A stretch of DNA of 64,000 bases from Salinicoccus halitifaciens (GTDB taxonomy: Bacteria > Bacillota > Bacilli > Staphylococcales > Salinicoccaceae), in the NCBI RefSeq assembly GCF_021026095.1, contig NZ_JAJNCU010000002.1, positions 62,001 through 126,000 on the forward strand. Reading direction: 5' to 3'. This document shows positions 8,775 to 18,051 of this stretch, piece after piece (position 1 is the stretch's first letter; every line of letters begins with the position of its first letter). Below the pieces are notes generated by a model. That model saw nothing but the letters and a program-made list of their open reading frames with translations, was not told the origin of the DNA and made no database searches. The position numbers were made by a program, and so were the translations under genes.

Positions 8775-9554
8775 ATGAAAACTTATTTGAAGGAAATGCT
8801 GAGTCGTAAAGACTTGCTATATTATCTTGTGAGGTCCGGCCTGAAGGCGGAGCACCGCAACAGCTATCTCGGCTATTTGTGGTGGCTGCTCGATCCGCTC
8901 CTGAACGTATTGGTCTTTTATTTTCTCATTGTCGTCATATTGGATCGCGGAGGCACCGAAGACTTTCCATTATTTCTCGTTATTGGTCTGATTGTTTGGC
9001 GTTGTATCAGTGCAACACTGGGGTCTTCATCCGGGTCAATCATGCGGTACAGCTCGATTGTAAGCCAGGTGTATCTACCGAAATCGTTGTTCCCCATATC
9101 ATTCACGCTGACCCAACTGTTCAACTTTGCTTTCGGATTCGTGGTTATTGCGGCGTTCCTCGCGTGGTTCCGTGTAATGCCGGGATGGGAAGTTATCTTC
9201 CTGCCGCTGCTGATCATCATACAAACGATATTTTTGCTCGCCATCGGAATGATTCTGGCGTATGTCACTGTGTTTGTAAGAGATCTTGAGAATGTTTTGC
9301 AATATGTCACAAGAGTATTATTCTATGCATCTCCAATCATCTGGGAAGGCGGCAGGCTACCACCGGAATACGGCTGGGCGGTCACTTATAACCCGATTGC
9401 AGTCATCGTCACATCCTACAGGGACATATTGATGTATGGCAATCTGCCAAACTTTTTAGGGCTTGGAATCATTTTGGCTGCATCCATTGTAATAATCGTA
9501 TTCATGCTGTGGTATTACAGTCAAAACGAACATAAAATCATCAAGTCACTATAG
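8775..9554 (+). CDS. ABC-2 type polysaccharide export permease (TagG-like)
   Basis: A 259-residue integral membrane protein with about six hydrophobic segments. The cytoplasmic N-terminal helix includes RSGLKAEHRNSYLGYLWWLL, followed by a first transmembrane segment LLNVLVFYFLIVVI. Later come FVRDLENVLQYVTRVLFYAS and SPIIWEGGRLP, typical of TagG, Wzm and KpsM exporters for lipid-linked polymers. It lies directly before the ATPase gene. Together they should move a finished or growing cell-surface polymer across the membrane, so synthesis is probably cytoplasmic rather than Wzx/Wzy dependent; no flippase or polymerase gene is seen here. Confidence 0.9.
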   Translation: MKTYLKEMLSRKDLLYYLVRSGLKAEHRNSYLGYLWWLLDPLLNVLVFYFLIVVILDRGGTEDFPLFLVIGLIVWRCISATLGSSSGSIMRYSSIVSQVYLPKSLFPISFTLTQLFNFAFGFVVIAAFLAWFRVMPGWEVIFLPLLIIIQTIFLLAIGMILAYVTVFVRDLENVLQYVTRVLFYASPIIWEGGRLPPEYGWAVTYNPIAVIVTSYRDILMYGNLPNFLGLGIILAASIVIIVFMLWYYSQNEHKIIKSL

Positions 9555-9595
9555 TCGTATTATAAGCGAATATATTTATAAAGAGGGTTTTTGAA

Positions 9596-11284
9596 TTGAC
9601 TTCAAACGAAGATTCAAAACTGATAAAAGATGGGGCTCCCACAGGAGAAAAAAGAAAAACAATCGTGGACTCGAAAGACGTCGGTGTGACGTTCTTTTCA
9701 GGGAACCACGCAGCAGATTTAAAATCCAGAATCCTGGAATTTTTTCGTGATTGGAAGCTTCCAGAAAGAGCATTGGTCCAACCATTGAAAGATATCACCT
9801 TTGAAGGCTATGAAGGAGAAATCCTCGGCATCATCGGTTCAAACGGTGCAGGGAAATCCACCCTTTCAAGAATCATTTCCGGCATACTTCAGGAAGACTA
9901 CGGGGTTATGGAAGTGAAAGGCAAAGTCACTGCACTGTTTTCCTTTGGTATGGGGTTCAATCCGGAACTGCCGGGTAAGGAGAATGTCTATCTGAATGGC
10001 ATGATGCTTGGCATCGATAAGAAGGAAATCGATAAATATATACAGGATATAAAAGACTTCTCGGATCTCGGCGACTTCTTCGAGCAGCCAATGAAATACT
10101 ATTCCAGCGGCATGAAGTCGAGGCTCGGCTTCAGTGTCGCTGCAAATTTGCATCCAGAAATACTCATACTGGATGAGGCATTGAACACGGGGGATGCCAA
10201 ATTTTCACAAAAAGCTTCAGTGAAGATGAAATCACTCGTCAAAGAAGCGAAAATGGTCATCCTGGTCACGCACAGTCTCGGATATGCACAGAACAATTGT
10301 GACCGTGTGATGTGGCTGGATGGTGGTACAGTCCGGGAAATCGGTGATCCAAAAACTGTAATCGCGAATTATCGTGCCACTGTACCGAAAAGGCCACAGA
10401 GAAAAAAACGAGGCAAGCTTGAGCTGAGGAAGACCGAAACGGAAATGAAGGACAATGTCGTCATCCGGGCAAAAGATGTCGGTGTGAAGTATAAGCTCAC
10501 AACCGGTGACTTCTGGGCTTTGAAAGATGTGAATTTCGAAGTCCGGGAAGGCGAGGTCGTCGGCATCATCGGCCACAATGGAGCGGGTAAAAGTACACTC
10601 TGCAAGGCGCTCACCAAAATACTCCGTCCAGATGAAGGAGAACTCGAATTGTATGGTGAAACATCTGCTTTACTCGGCTATGGCACCGGCTTCAACCCGC
10701 ATCTTACTGGTGAAGATAATATTTATTTGAATGCCTTGCTGCTTGGTATACCAAAATGGCGTGTCGATGAGAAGTTTGATAAAATCATTGAGTTTACGGG
10801 TCTTGGCGACAAAGTCAAAAAGCCAGTGAAGGATCTATCCAGCGGGCAAAAGGCCCGCCTCGGATTCAGCATCGCTGCAAACCTGCAGCCGGACATCTTC
10901 ATCGTTGACGAAGCGTTGTCGACAGGCGACCTCGCGTTCCAGCAGAAGGCGAGTGAACGCATCCAAGAGATGATGAGCCGTGCGAAAGTCGTCATCATCG
11001 TCTCGCATAGCCTCGCCTTCATAGAGAAGATATGCACGCGCGGCATCTGGATGGAGCAGGGCAGGGTGATGTATGACGGCACTGCAGAGGAAGCGGTGTA
11101 CAAGTACAAGGAAGCCCAGGGCCTCCTGAAGCCGCCCGTACAGAAGCGGCAGAGACAGGGAAGACAAGGGCAGCGAAGACGTGCCGCAAATGGCAGACAG
11201 AACCAAAAGGCCGTGAACCAGAAACCGGGTGCCGGCAACCAGAACGCAAAGCAGGCGCAAAATAAAGCGACGACCCAAAAATGA
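9596..11284 (+). CDS. Polysaccharide export ATPase with two fused nucleotide-binding domains (TagH-like)
   Basis: A 562-residue protein holding two complete TagH/Wzt-type ATPase domains. Domain 1 (about 20-260) has Walker A GSNGAGKST, signature SSGMKSRLGFS and Walker B EILILDEALNTGD. Domain 2 (about 280-500) has GHNGAGKST, SSGQKARLGFS and DIFIVDEALSTGD. Relatives are normally single-domain proteins acting as homodimers; here one chain supplies both halves. The last 50 residues are low complexity, rich in Q, N, K and R. The start is TTG 9596, with GAGGG about 9 nt upstream. It partners the permease just before it. Confidence 0.9.
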   Translation: MTSNEDSKLIKDGAPTGEKRKTIVDSKDVGVTFFSGNHAADLKSRILEFFRDWKLPERALVQPLKDITFEGYEGEILGIIGSNGAGKSTLSRIISGILQEDYGVMEVKGKVTALFSFGMGFNPELPGKENVYLNGMMLGIDKKEIDKYIQDIKDFSDLGDFFEQPMKYYSSGMKSRLGFSVAANLHPEILILDEALNTGDAKFSQKASVKMKSLVKEAKMVILVTHSLGYAQNNCDRVMWLDGGTVREIGDPKTVIANYRATVPKRPQRKKRGKLELRKTETEMKDNVVIRAKDVGVKYKLTTGDFWALKDVNFEVREGEVVGIIGHNGAGKSTLCKALTKILRPDEGELELYGETSALLGYGTGFNPHLTGEDNIYLNALLLGIPKWRVDEKFDKIIEFTGLGDKVKKPVKDLSSGQKARLGFSIAANLQPDIFIVDEALSTGDLAFQQKASERIQEMMSRAKVVIIVSHSLAFIEKICTRGIWMEQGRVMYDGTAEEAVYKYKEAQGLLKPPVQKRQRQGRQGQRRRAANGRQNQKAVNQKPGAGNQNAKQAQNKATTQK

Positions 11285-11305
11285 TATATGAAGGTGGTGC
11301 CTTGA

Positions 11306-13144
11306 ATGCTCAAGAAAATAATATCGAAGCCGGTGGACTGGCTTGTCTACTCGATGCTTGACGAGAAGCAGCGCAAAAAAATCGGTGATGCACTTTCGAA
11401 AAAGCAGAAAGAGAAGATTGTACGCCTGCTGAACGGGAAGAAATTCCAGCAGAGAAAACAACTGAAAGCGCTGAAGCACCATCTTTATAATCTGGGGTTT
11501 ACGGAAAAAGCCCTGAGTGATATGGATGACTTCCTGGACCGGACGGATAATGGTGAAATCAGAAGACTCATCTCCTGGGAGATGAGTCTCTGGCATGCCA
11601 ACAGGAATGATCTGGAAGGTGCAAAGGCTGCGGTCAAATATCTGCCCTTGGCTACAGAAGGCGAGGACAGCCCGGATCAGCAGAGAAGGATCGTCATCGT
11701 CTCAGCGGAGTGCTTCGACCGTCTGTCGCACAGGGAGCATGCACAGGAACTCCTGCAGAAGCAGCTGGATAAAGCACCGCACCCCGACCTGTATCTCGCG
11801 ATGGCGAACCTCGAGGAAGACCTCGAAAAAAGGATGGAATTCATCAATAAGGCTTTCCTGATGTATGACCTCGCGCCGATCGGCTTCAACACAGGCTTCG
11901 ACAGTGCGACTTATGACGATCTCATCACGATGCCTGCTGATGGGACAGTGGACGTGGGGCCGAAAGTTTCCGTAATCCTCCCGGCCTACAAAGCAGAAAC
12001 CGGCATCCGGGTCGCCATCGAATCCATTCTGGCGCAGTCATGGCGGAACCTGGAACTGCTGGTCGTCGATGACTGCAGCCCGGATGCGACAGTGGAGACG
12101 GTGAAGGAATACGTCAATAAAGATCCGAGGGTCCGGCTGCTGTCGACACCGAAGAACAGCGGGCCGTATGTTGCAAGGAATATCGCAATGAAGGAGGCCA
12201 AGGGTGAGTTCATCACCATCAATGATGCGGATGACTGGTCCCACAGGCAAAAGATCGAAACACAGGTCCGGCATCTGATGGACAACCCGAAAGTGATCGC
12301 GAACACTTCCGAGCATGCACGCCTCACTGAAGAATTGAAACTGTACCGGAGGGGCACCCCCGGGAAATATATATTCCCGAACATGTCTTCAATCATGTTC
12401 AGGAAAAAAGAAGTGCTCGACAGGATCGGCTACTGGGACAGTGTGCGTTTTGCTGCAGACGGTGAATTCAAGCGCCGTCTGATCAAAACGTTCGGCCAGA
12501 AGAGCTACGTCGACCTGAAATCGGGGCCGCTGTCGCTGCCGAGACAGTCCGTATCCTCACTGACCGGCAGTTCCGCATTCGGCTATGACGGCTTCTTCAT
12601 GGGCGTCAGAAAAGAATATGTCGAGAGCCTTGAGCATCACCACGATACCGCAGATAACCTCTACTACCCTTATCCTCAGGCCGTACGGCCGTTCCCGGTG
12701 CCGGAACCGATGTGGCCGGAACGGGAGCAGAAGGCGGACGGCTACAGGGAATTCGATGTCGTCCTTGCAGGGGACTTCAGGCAGAACAGCACTTATCATA
12801 TATATAAGATCAACGCGTTGAAGAAGCAGCACAGCCGCATCGGCCTGGTGCAGCTGTATGAATATAACCTGGACATCGAAGGCGGCATGCAGCATGACCT
12901 GCGCAGTATGCTCGGCGGGGAGGATCTCCAGGTGCTCGTCTACGGCGAGAAGATCAAAGCAAAAGAGCTGATCATTACAGGTCCCGGCGTACTCACGGTC
13001 TGGCAGAAATACCGGCCGGAAATCCGGGCAGATAAGCTCACGGCGGAAAATCTGGAAAAACTTGAGCCGCAGGAGCTGGAAACAGTCCAGCAGCGTCTGG
13101 AAGAATACTTTGGCATGAGGGCGGAGGGTATGTCGCATGATTGA
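11306..13144 (+). CDS. Large GT2 protein with helical N-terminal domain
   Basis: A 612-residue protein. Residues 1-200 are helical and resemble TPR-like repeats (LGFTEKALSDMDDFLDR, LYLAMANLEEDLEKRMEFI). A GT-A domain of family 2 follows: VSVILPAYKAETGIRVAIES, LELLVVDDCSPDATVE, NSGPYVARNIAMKEAKGE and the metal site NDADDWS. The last 150 residues (FDVVLAGDFRQNSTYHIYKI onward) form a further domain I do not recognise. It is a clear paralogue of the next gene. ATG 11306 follows a GGTGGTG site. Probably it builds the polymer backbone or a side branch; sugar unknown. Confidence 0.8.
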   Translation: MLKKIISKPVDWLVYSMLDEKQRKKIGDALSKKQKEKIVRLLNGKKFQQRKQLKALKHHLYNLGFTEKALSDMDDFLDRTDNGEIRRLISWEMSLWHANRNDLEGAKAAVKYLPLATEGEDSPDQQRRIVIVSAECFDRLSHREHAQELLQKQLDKAPHPDLYLAMANLEEDLEKRMEFINKAFLMYDLAPIGFNTGFDSATYDDLITMPADGTVDVGPKVSVILPAYKAETGIRVAIESILAQSWRNLELLVVDDCSPDATVETVKEYVNKDPRVRLLSTPKNSGPYVARNIAMKEAKGEFITINDADDWSHRQKIETQVRHLMDNPKVIANTSEHARLTEELKLYRRGTPGKYIFPNMSSIMFRKKEVLDRIGYWDSVRFAADGEFKRRLIKTFGQKSYVDLKSGPLSLPRQSVSSLTGSSAFGYDGFFMGVRKEYVESLEHHHDTADNLYYPYPQAVRPFPVPEPMWPEREQKADGYREFDVVLAGDFRQNSTYHIYKINALKKQHSRIGLVQLYEYNLDIEGGMQHDLRSMLGGEDLQVLVYGEKIKAKELIITGPGVLTVWQKYRPEIRADKLTAENLEKLEPQELETVQQRLEEYFGMRAEGMSHD

Positions 13145-15164
13145 AAATGAACAGCTCACGGCTGAACTGCAGGCAGCCCGTGCAAGGCTCGCGAGGAGCG
13201 AAGCGGACAAAGCCGAATCATATCAGGCGCTTGCAGCAGCAGAAGCTGAATTCCGGAATGCTGAAAAGTTCATCGGGAATGCAAAGAGTCTGCCGCAAAG
13301 CGTGAAAGGATTCATCCGTGCGGCGGGCGGATATGCACTCGGCAGGCGGAACCGCAAGCAATTATACAGCCCGGCCTACCGGCAAAAAGACGCCCGCAAC
13401 AAACTCAAGCCCTATATTTATCATCTGTACGATCTCGGCTTTACGGAGAAAGCACTCCGTGACCTTGAAGCAGTGCATGAGACAGGGGACGGCAGCCTGA
13501 AAAGGGCGGCCGCCTGGGAACTCACTCTCTGGCACGCCAATAAACACACCGAAGCCGGCGCAAAGCGCGCTTTTGAATATTTGCCGGATGCCGTGAAGGG
13601 TGTAAAAGACGCTGATTTCCTGCGCCGTGCGGCGATCATCGCAGCGGAATGCGCAGACCGTGCAGGCAGCAGAGATGCTGCCGGGCAGATACTTGAGGCC
13701 GTAATCAATCAGAATCATCCGGATGTCCATCTTGCGATGGCGAACCTGGAAGATGATCTGGCCAAGCGGGCGGAGTGGATCAACAGGGCCATGGCCCTCT
13801 ACGGACTCACTCCAATCCAATTCGACGGCAGTACGTATGAAGACCTCGCAGCAGAGACACCGCGTGAGACGGAAGGCCCGAAAGTCACCGTCATCATGCC
13901 GGCATACAATGCGGCGGAAGGCATCGCAACAGGGATTGAATCAATCCTGAACCAGACATGGCGCAATATCGAACTCATCATCGTGGACGACTGCAGCCCG
14001 GATGACACCAAAGCTGTCGTAAAAGAGTATGCGGAGAGGGACCCGAGGGTCAAACTGCACTCCACCCCGAAAAACAGCGGGCCGTATGTGGCAAGGAACA
14101 TTGCATTGAAAGAGGCGACGGGTGAATTCGTCACCATCAATGATGCGGATGACTGGTCGCATCCCGAGAAGATCGAGATACAGGTGAGGCATCTGATGGA
14201 CAACAGAGACGTGATCGCCAACACTTCGGCGCATGCAAGGCTGACCGAAGAATTGAAACTCCATAGAAGAGGGACACCCGGTACTTATATTTTTTCAAAT
14301 ATGTCATCATTGATGTTCAGAAGACGGCAGGTTTCAGAAAATATCGGTTACTGGGATACTGTGCGTTTCGCCGCGGACAGCGAGTATAAAAAGCGCATTG
14401 CAGCCGTATTCGGCAGTGAGGCAGTTGTGGATCTCGACAGCGGACCGCTGTCGTTCCCAAGGCAATCGTCGGGGTCGCTCACCGGCAGTTCCGCCTTCGG
14501 CTACAAAGGATTCCTTGCGGGCGTGCGGAAAGAATACGCAGAAGCCCACGGCCGTTTCCACAGGAAGGCTGATAAATTGGAACTGCACTACCCTTACAAC
14601 CAGACGGAACGGAAGTACCCCGTACCGGAACCGATGTGGACCGAAAGGGAAGAGAAGCCGGATGGATACCGCCATTTTGATGTCGTGATCATTGCAGATT
14701 TCAGGATGGCCGGCAGACATCACCAGGGGACGATCAAGGAAATCCAACTGAACAAACGGCGCGGGCTCCGCACCGGGCTCATCCAGATGGCCCATTACGA
14801 TTTCAATATGCTGAAGAGTATTGATGAAAGCATCCGGCAGGTGATCGACGGCAGAGATGTACAGATGCTGGTATATGGGGAGCACATCAAAGCAGACGTA
14901 CTGCTCATCAAACACCCCGGCGTATTTTTGGAACATCAGGCATTTACGCCCGTTGTAAAGGCGCGGGTTGTGCGCGGAGTGCTCGAGGAAAACTGCAGGC
15001 AGCTCAGGCAGTGCACACGTAATGCTTCAGAATATGCAGGCAAAGAGGTAAAATGGTATCCAGCAGATGCCTCAGTGCGTGAAGACATCAATGAAAAGCA
15101 GATCAGGCTCTCTGCGGAGAACTGGACGGATTACACATCCAAACTGGATGACTGGATCATATAA
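13137..15164 (+). CDS. Large GT2 protein, paralogue of the preceding gene
   Basis: A 675-residue protein that starts inside the preceding gene (8-bp overlap, ATGATTGA), so the pair is translationally coupled. Residues 1-60 form an added coiled-coil segment rich in A, E and R. Then come the same helical region (LGFTEKALRDLEAVHE, VHLAMANLEDDLAKRAEWIN), the GT2 core (VTVIMPAYNAAEGIATGIES, IELIIVDDCSPDDTK, NSGPYVARNIALKEATGE, NDADDWS) and the same C-terminal domain with VPEPMWTEREEKPDGYRHFD. The tandem copy may act on a different acceptor or work with the first as a pair. Confidence 0.8.
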   Translation: MIENEQLTAELQAARARLARSEADKAESYQALAAAEAEFRNAEKFIGNAKSLPQSVKGFIRAAGGYALGRRNRKQLYSPAYRQKDARNKLKPYIYHLYDLGFTEKALRDLEAVHETGDGSLKRAAAWELTLWHANKHTEAGAKRAFEYLPDAVKGVKDADFLRRAAIIAAECADRAGSRDAAGQILEAVINQNHPDVHLAMANLEDDLAKRAEWINRAMALYGLTPIQFDGSTYEDLAAETPRETEGPKVTVIMPAYNAAEGIATGIESILNQTWRNIELIIVDDCSPDDTKAVVKEYAERDPRVKLHSTPKNSGPYVARNIALKEATGEFVTINDADDWSHPEKIEIQVRHLMDNRDVIANTSAHARLTEELKLHRRGTPGTYIFSNMSSLMFRRRQVSENIGYWDTVRFAADSEYKKRIAAVFGSEAVVDLDSGPLSFPRQSSGSLTGSSAFGYKGFLAGVRKEYAEAHGRFHRKADKLELHYPYNQTERKYPVPEPMWTEREEKPDGYRHFDVVIIADFRMAGRHHQGTIKEIQLNKRRGLRTGLIQMAHYDFNMLKSIDESIRQVIDGRDVQMLVYGEHIKADVLLIKHPGVFLEHQAFTPVVKARVVRGVLEENCRQLRQCTRNASEYAGKEVKWYPADASVREDINEKQIRLSAENWTDYTSKLDDWII

Positions 15165-15194
15165 AAATCCCTTATAAATATGGTGGTGGAAAAC

Positions 15195-16532
15195 ATGGCG
15201 GATGAACGGAAGAAAGAGAAGCGGGCGCTCATCAGGGCATTGATGCAGGCGGAAGCTGAGATCAATAAGACGGAGCGGGAAAAAGAAGCGGCCGATAAAC
15301 GGATCAAACAAATTAAAAGCAGCAGGACGTACCAGACGGCCGGACCTGTGAAAAAGTTCAGAACAGGTCAGGACGACGCGCAGGAAATCACCCTGCTCCG
15401 GGAAGAGCTGGATAAAGTCAAAAAAGAGCTTGAAGAGACGAAAGAAGCGCTGCATCTCTCAAAGCTTGACAGTCGTTCGATGAACAGCGTCAAAGTACGC
15501 CATTCCGTCAGGGAAATGAAGAATGATGCGCGCCTCCTCGATTACATAGAAGGCGCGGTCAGGGAGAAACGGCAGCATGATGAAAATTACATCGATGCGC
15601 TGACGTATGCCGCAAGGCTCTTCATGCATGAACGGGACGAGCTCAGGGAAGCGGTTTATTCGACGCTTCTTCAAGGGTTCAAGATCGAGGACATCCCGGA
15701 GTTCATGATGCGTGAAGCATTGACCGGCAGCCTGCAGCTGAAGCAGGCGGCTTCCTTCAGGGCTTCTCTGAACATGCGGATCAGGCAGCATCAGCTGACC
15801 GGAGGACTGCCTGAGTACGTACTCGATGATAAGCAGGCGGCCTATGCGTTCATTGATAAACTCGCAATCAGACGGCCGTGGACTTTGGATAAGACTTACA
15901 AAGCGGATGAACTGCCGCTTGAACCCCGGACAGTCGTGAAGCCGAGGGACGGCGCAGGGGCGAGGGGTGTGTACCTGATCCATGACTTTAATGATATAAT
16001 CGACCTCAAGCGTGCGAGGGCGATCGACAGTAAAGAAGCCTTGACCGCGAGCATGAAGACAGACATTGAAAGCGGCTGGGTGGAAGAAGACGATTGGATG
16101 ATGGAAGAACTCATCATGGAAGACAGAGAGAATAAAATCCCGGGAAGCGACATCAAGTTCTACTGCTTCTATGGCGAAGTCGGCCTGGTGCTTGAGATCA
16201 AACGATATCCCGAACTGAAATACTGCTGGTGGACGGCAGACGGCGAACGGGTGCATACGGGCAAGTATGACAACGACCCGTTCAAGGGTGCAGGTGTCAG
16301 CTGGGAAGAAATTGAAATGGCACAAAAAATCAGCAAAGAAATCCCGGCGCCGTTCATCAGAATCGACTTCCTGAGATCTGAAGACGGTCTTGTGTTCGGC
16401 GAATTTACGCCGAAACCCGGCAACTATGATGAGTTTGATACGGAGACAGATCAGTGGATGGGCGATATGTACCTTGAAGCAGAAGGCCGGTTGTTCCTGG
16501 ATTTGATGGAGCAGAAGACGTTCGTTTTTTAA
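15195..16532 (+). CDS. TupA-like ATP-grasp protein
   Basis: A 445-residue protein. Residues 1-95 are charged coiled coil containing SSRTYQTAGPVKKF, a variant of the S-x-SW[KR]xTxPLR tail found at the C-termini of later proteins. The ATP-grasp part has VVKPRDGAGARGVYLI (ATP-binding loop), SDIKFYCFYGEVG, LEIKRYPELKYCWW and FIRIDFLRSEDG then FGEFTPKPGNYDEFD. These fit the TupA-like ATP-grasp family, named after the teichuronopeptide gene tupA of alkaliphilic Bacillus. The expected reaction is ATP-driven amide or peptide bond formation on a wall polymer. I prefer ATG 15195, as GGTGGTGG lies just upstream; ATG 15180 is possible. Confidence 0.7.
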   Translation: MADERKKEKRALIRALMQAEAEINKTEREKEAADKRIKQIKSSRTYQTAGPVKKFRTGQDDAQEITLLREELDKVKKELEETKEALHLSKLDSRSMNSVKVRHSVREMKNDARLLDYIEGAVREKRQHDENYIDALTYAARLFMHERDELREAVYSTLLQGFKIEDIPEFMMREALTGSLQLKQAASFRASLNMRIRQHQLTGGLPEYVLDDKQAAYAFIDKLAIRRPWTLDKTYKADELPLEPRTVVKPRDGAGARGVYLIHDFNDIIDLKRARAIDSKEALTASMKTDIESGWVEEDDWMMEELIMEDRENKIPGSDIKFYCFYGEVGLVLEIKRYPELKYCWWTADGERVHTGKYDNDPFKGAGVSWEEIEMAQKISKEIPAPFIRIDFLRSEDGLVFGEFTPKPGNYDEFDTETDQWMGDMYLEAEGRLFLDLMEQKTFVF

Positions 16533-16588
16533 GAAATTGACCGGAAATGAGAATCTCCAATATTAAGGTCTCGGAAAGGGGCAAGATG

Positions 16589-18004
16589 ATGTCTGAAGAT
16601 TTTAAGAAGTACAGGAAGCTTGGAATGCGGACTAATTCCGCAAGTTTTAAAAGTTGGTATGATGCTGGATTATTACAAGAGATTGACGAAGATTTTCTTC
16701 TCGAAGCCAAAGCTTACTGGAGTGAAAAATCAAGTTTGAAACCGAGGACTGCGCTGCATCTTGCTTTTATGAATCTGACTGGGCGAAAAGATGTTCGATT
16801 GGTTCCCACAAATATAATGAACTATGAAGTACTCCCGGTCTTCAATGATTATAATCTGACGGAGTTTTACGGAGACAAAAATATATACGACCTGGTGATA
16901 AAGCCTCCGAACTCTGCAGTATCCGTTTTGAGGGCGATTAATGGAAAATACTTCAATCCCGGGTACGATCAAATCGATATCGAGGAAGCCTCCGGACTTC
17001 TGAGGGATGCGGGCACCAATATGATTATCAAGCCCAGCCGGAGCAACAATGGCACCGGTATTTCGAGACTCTCTTTTCAGGATGATAAGATTTTTATAGG
17101 TGATGAAGAGATAAGAATTGATGCACTACTGAAAAAATTTGGTGGTAATTTCATTGTCCAGGAAATGCTGAAACAACATCCGAATATGGCGGCACCGCAC
17201 CCCGGTTCAGTCAATACAATCAGGATGGTGACATTCAGATGGAAGAACGAGATAAGGTACTTGCTGGCTTTTGCACGATTCGGCAGTGACGGTGATATCA
17301 GGGACAACGCAAATGTTGAAAGCAGTCCAAGGGTAGGCGTGAAGGATAATGGTGAATTTTTTGAATATGGAATTGGTCAAAGTGGGGAAAAGTTCACGGA
17401 ACATCCGACGACCGGTTTCAAAATCGCGGACCTTCAGCCGATACCAAATTATGAGGAATTCAAACAATTTGTAAAAGACACCCATAAGAACTTCCTGCAC
17501 CTAGATTTTGTGTCTTGGGATATCGCAGTCGGTGTTGACTGGAAGCCTGTCTTCATCGAAGCGAATTTTGCAGGATCGACCTCTTTTTATCAATTGGTTT
17601 CACAAAGGTCCATTTTCGGAGATATGACAGAGGAAGTAATGGCTCATGTGAAGGCTAAAGTCATCAAAAACCACAAAGTTCCGATGGGCAAATATTTCAA
17701 TAAGAGAAAGAAAAAACTAAAAGCCGGTATGGAAAGAGAAAAAGAGAAAAAAGAAGCAGAAATCATCGAGCTTAAAAAGAAAATTAAAGAAGCTTCTGAA
17801 AAAAGGTCAGCGGCTGTCATAGAAAAGAAAATCGAAACCCTTCAAAGAGATAAAGAAAGATTGGAAACCAAAACTAAAAAAGAAAAGAAAGAATTAATGA
17901 GAGAATTGAATCATTATAAAAAGAAATATGAAAAGGTGGAACAAAGTACAAGCTGGCGGATCACCGGCCCTGTCCGGAAAGTGAAGTCGCTGCTTAAGAA
18001 ATGA
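16589..18004 (+). CDS. Sugar-transfer-associated ATP-grasp protein
   Basis: A 471-residue protein. The ATP-grasp core (about 90-360) shows MIIKPSRSNNGTGISRL, FIVQEMLKQHPNMAAPHPGS, VNTIRMVTFRW, NANVESSPRVGVKDNGEF and FVSWDIAVGVDWKPVFIEAN. These resemble the sugar-transfer-associated ATP-grasp family (Pfam ATPgrasp_ST). The C-terminal 90 residues are Lys/Glu-rich coiled coil ending in STSWRITGPVRKVKSLLKK. Its close paralogue lies at 19640. AAAGGGG precedes ATG 16586 and 16589; I choose 16589 to match that paralogue. From here the DNA becomes AT-rich compared with the genes before it. Substrate unknown; ligation of an amino or acyl group to the polymer is likely. Confidence 0.75.
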   Translation: MSEDFKKYRKLGMRTNSASFKSWYDAGLLQEIDEDFLLEAKAYWSEKSSLKPRTALHLAFMNLTGRKDVRLVPTNIMNYEVLPVFNDYNLTEFYGDKNIYDLVIKPPNSAVSVLRAINGKYFNPGYDQIDIEEASGLLRDAGTNMIIKPSRSNNGTGISRLSFQDDKIFIGDEEIRIDALLKKFGGNFIVQEMLKQHPNMAAPHPGSVNTIRMVTFRWKNEIRYLLAFARFGSDGDIRDNANVESSPRVGVKDNGEFFEYGIGQSGEKFTEHPTTGFKIADLQPIPNYEEFKQFVKDTHKNFLHLDFVSWDIAVGVDWKPVFIEANFAGSTSFYQLVSQRSIFGDMTEEVMAHVKAKVIKNHKVPMGKYFNKRKKKLKAGMEREKEKKEAEIIELKKKIKEASEKRSAAVIEKKIETLQRDKERLETKTKKEKKELMRELNHYKKKYEKVEQSTSWRITGPVRKVKSLLKK

Positions 18005-18051
18005 AGTGCTGCACTTTATAAAAAATCACGTATACAGGTTGGAGAGAGATT

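Noticed and set aside
15459-16325. 288-residue open frame antisense to the TupA-like gene
   Set aside because: The sense frame carries the ATP-grasp motifs; the antisense is a His- and Phe-rich shadow.
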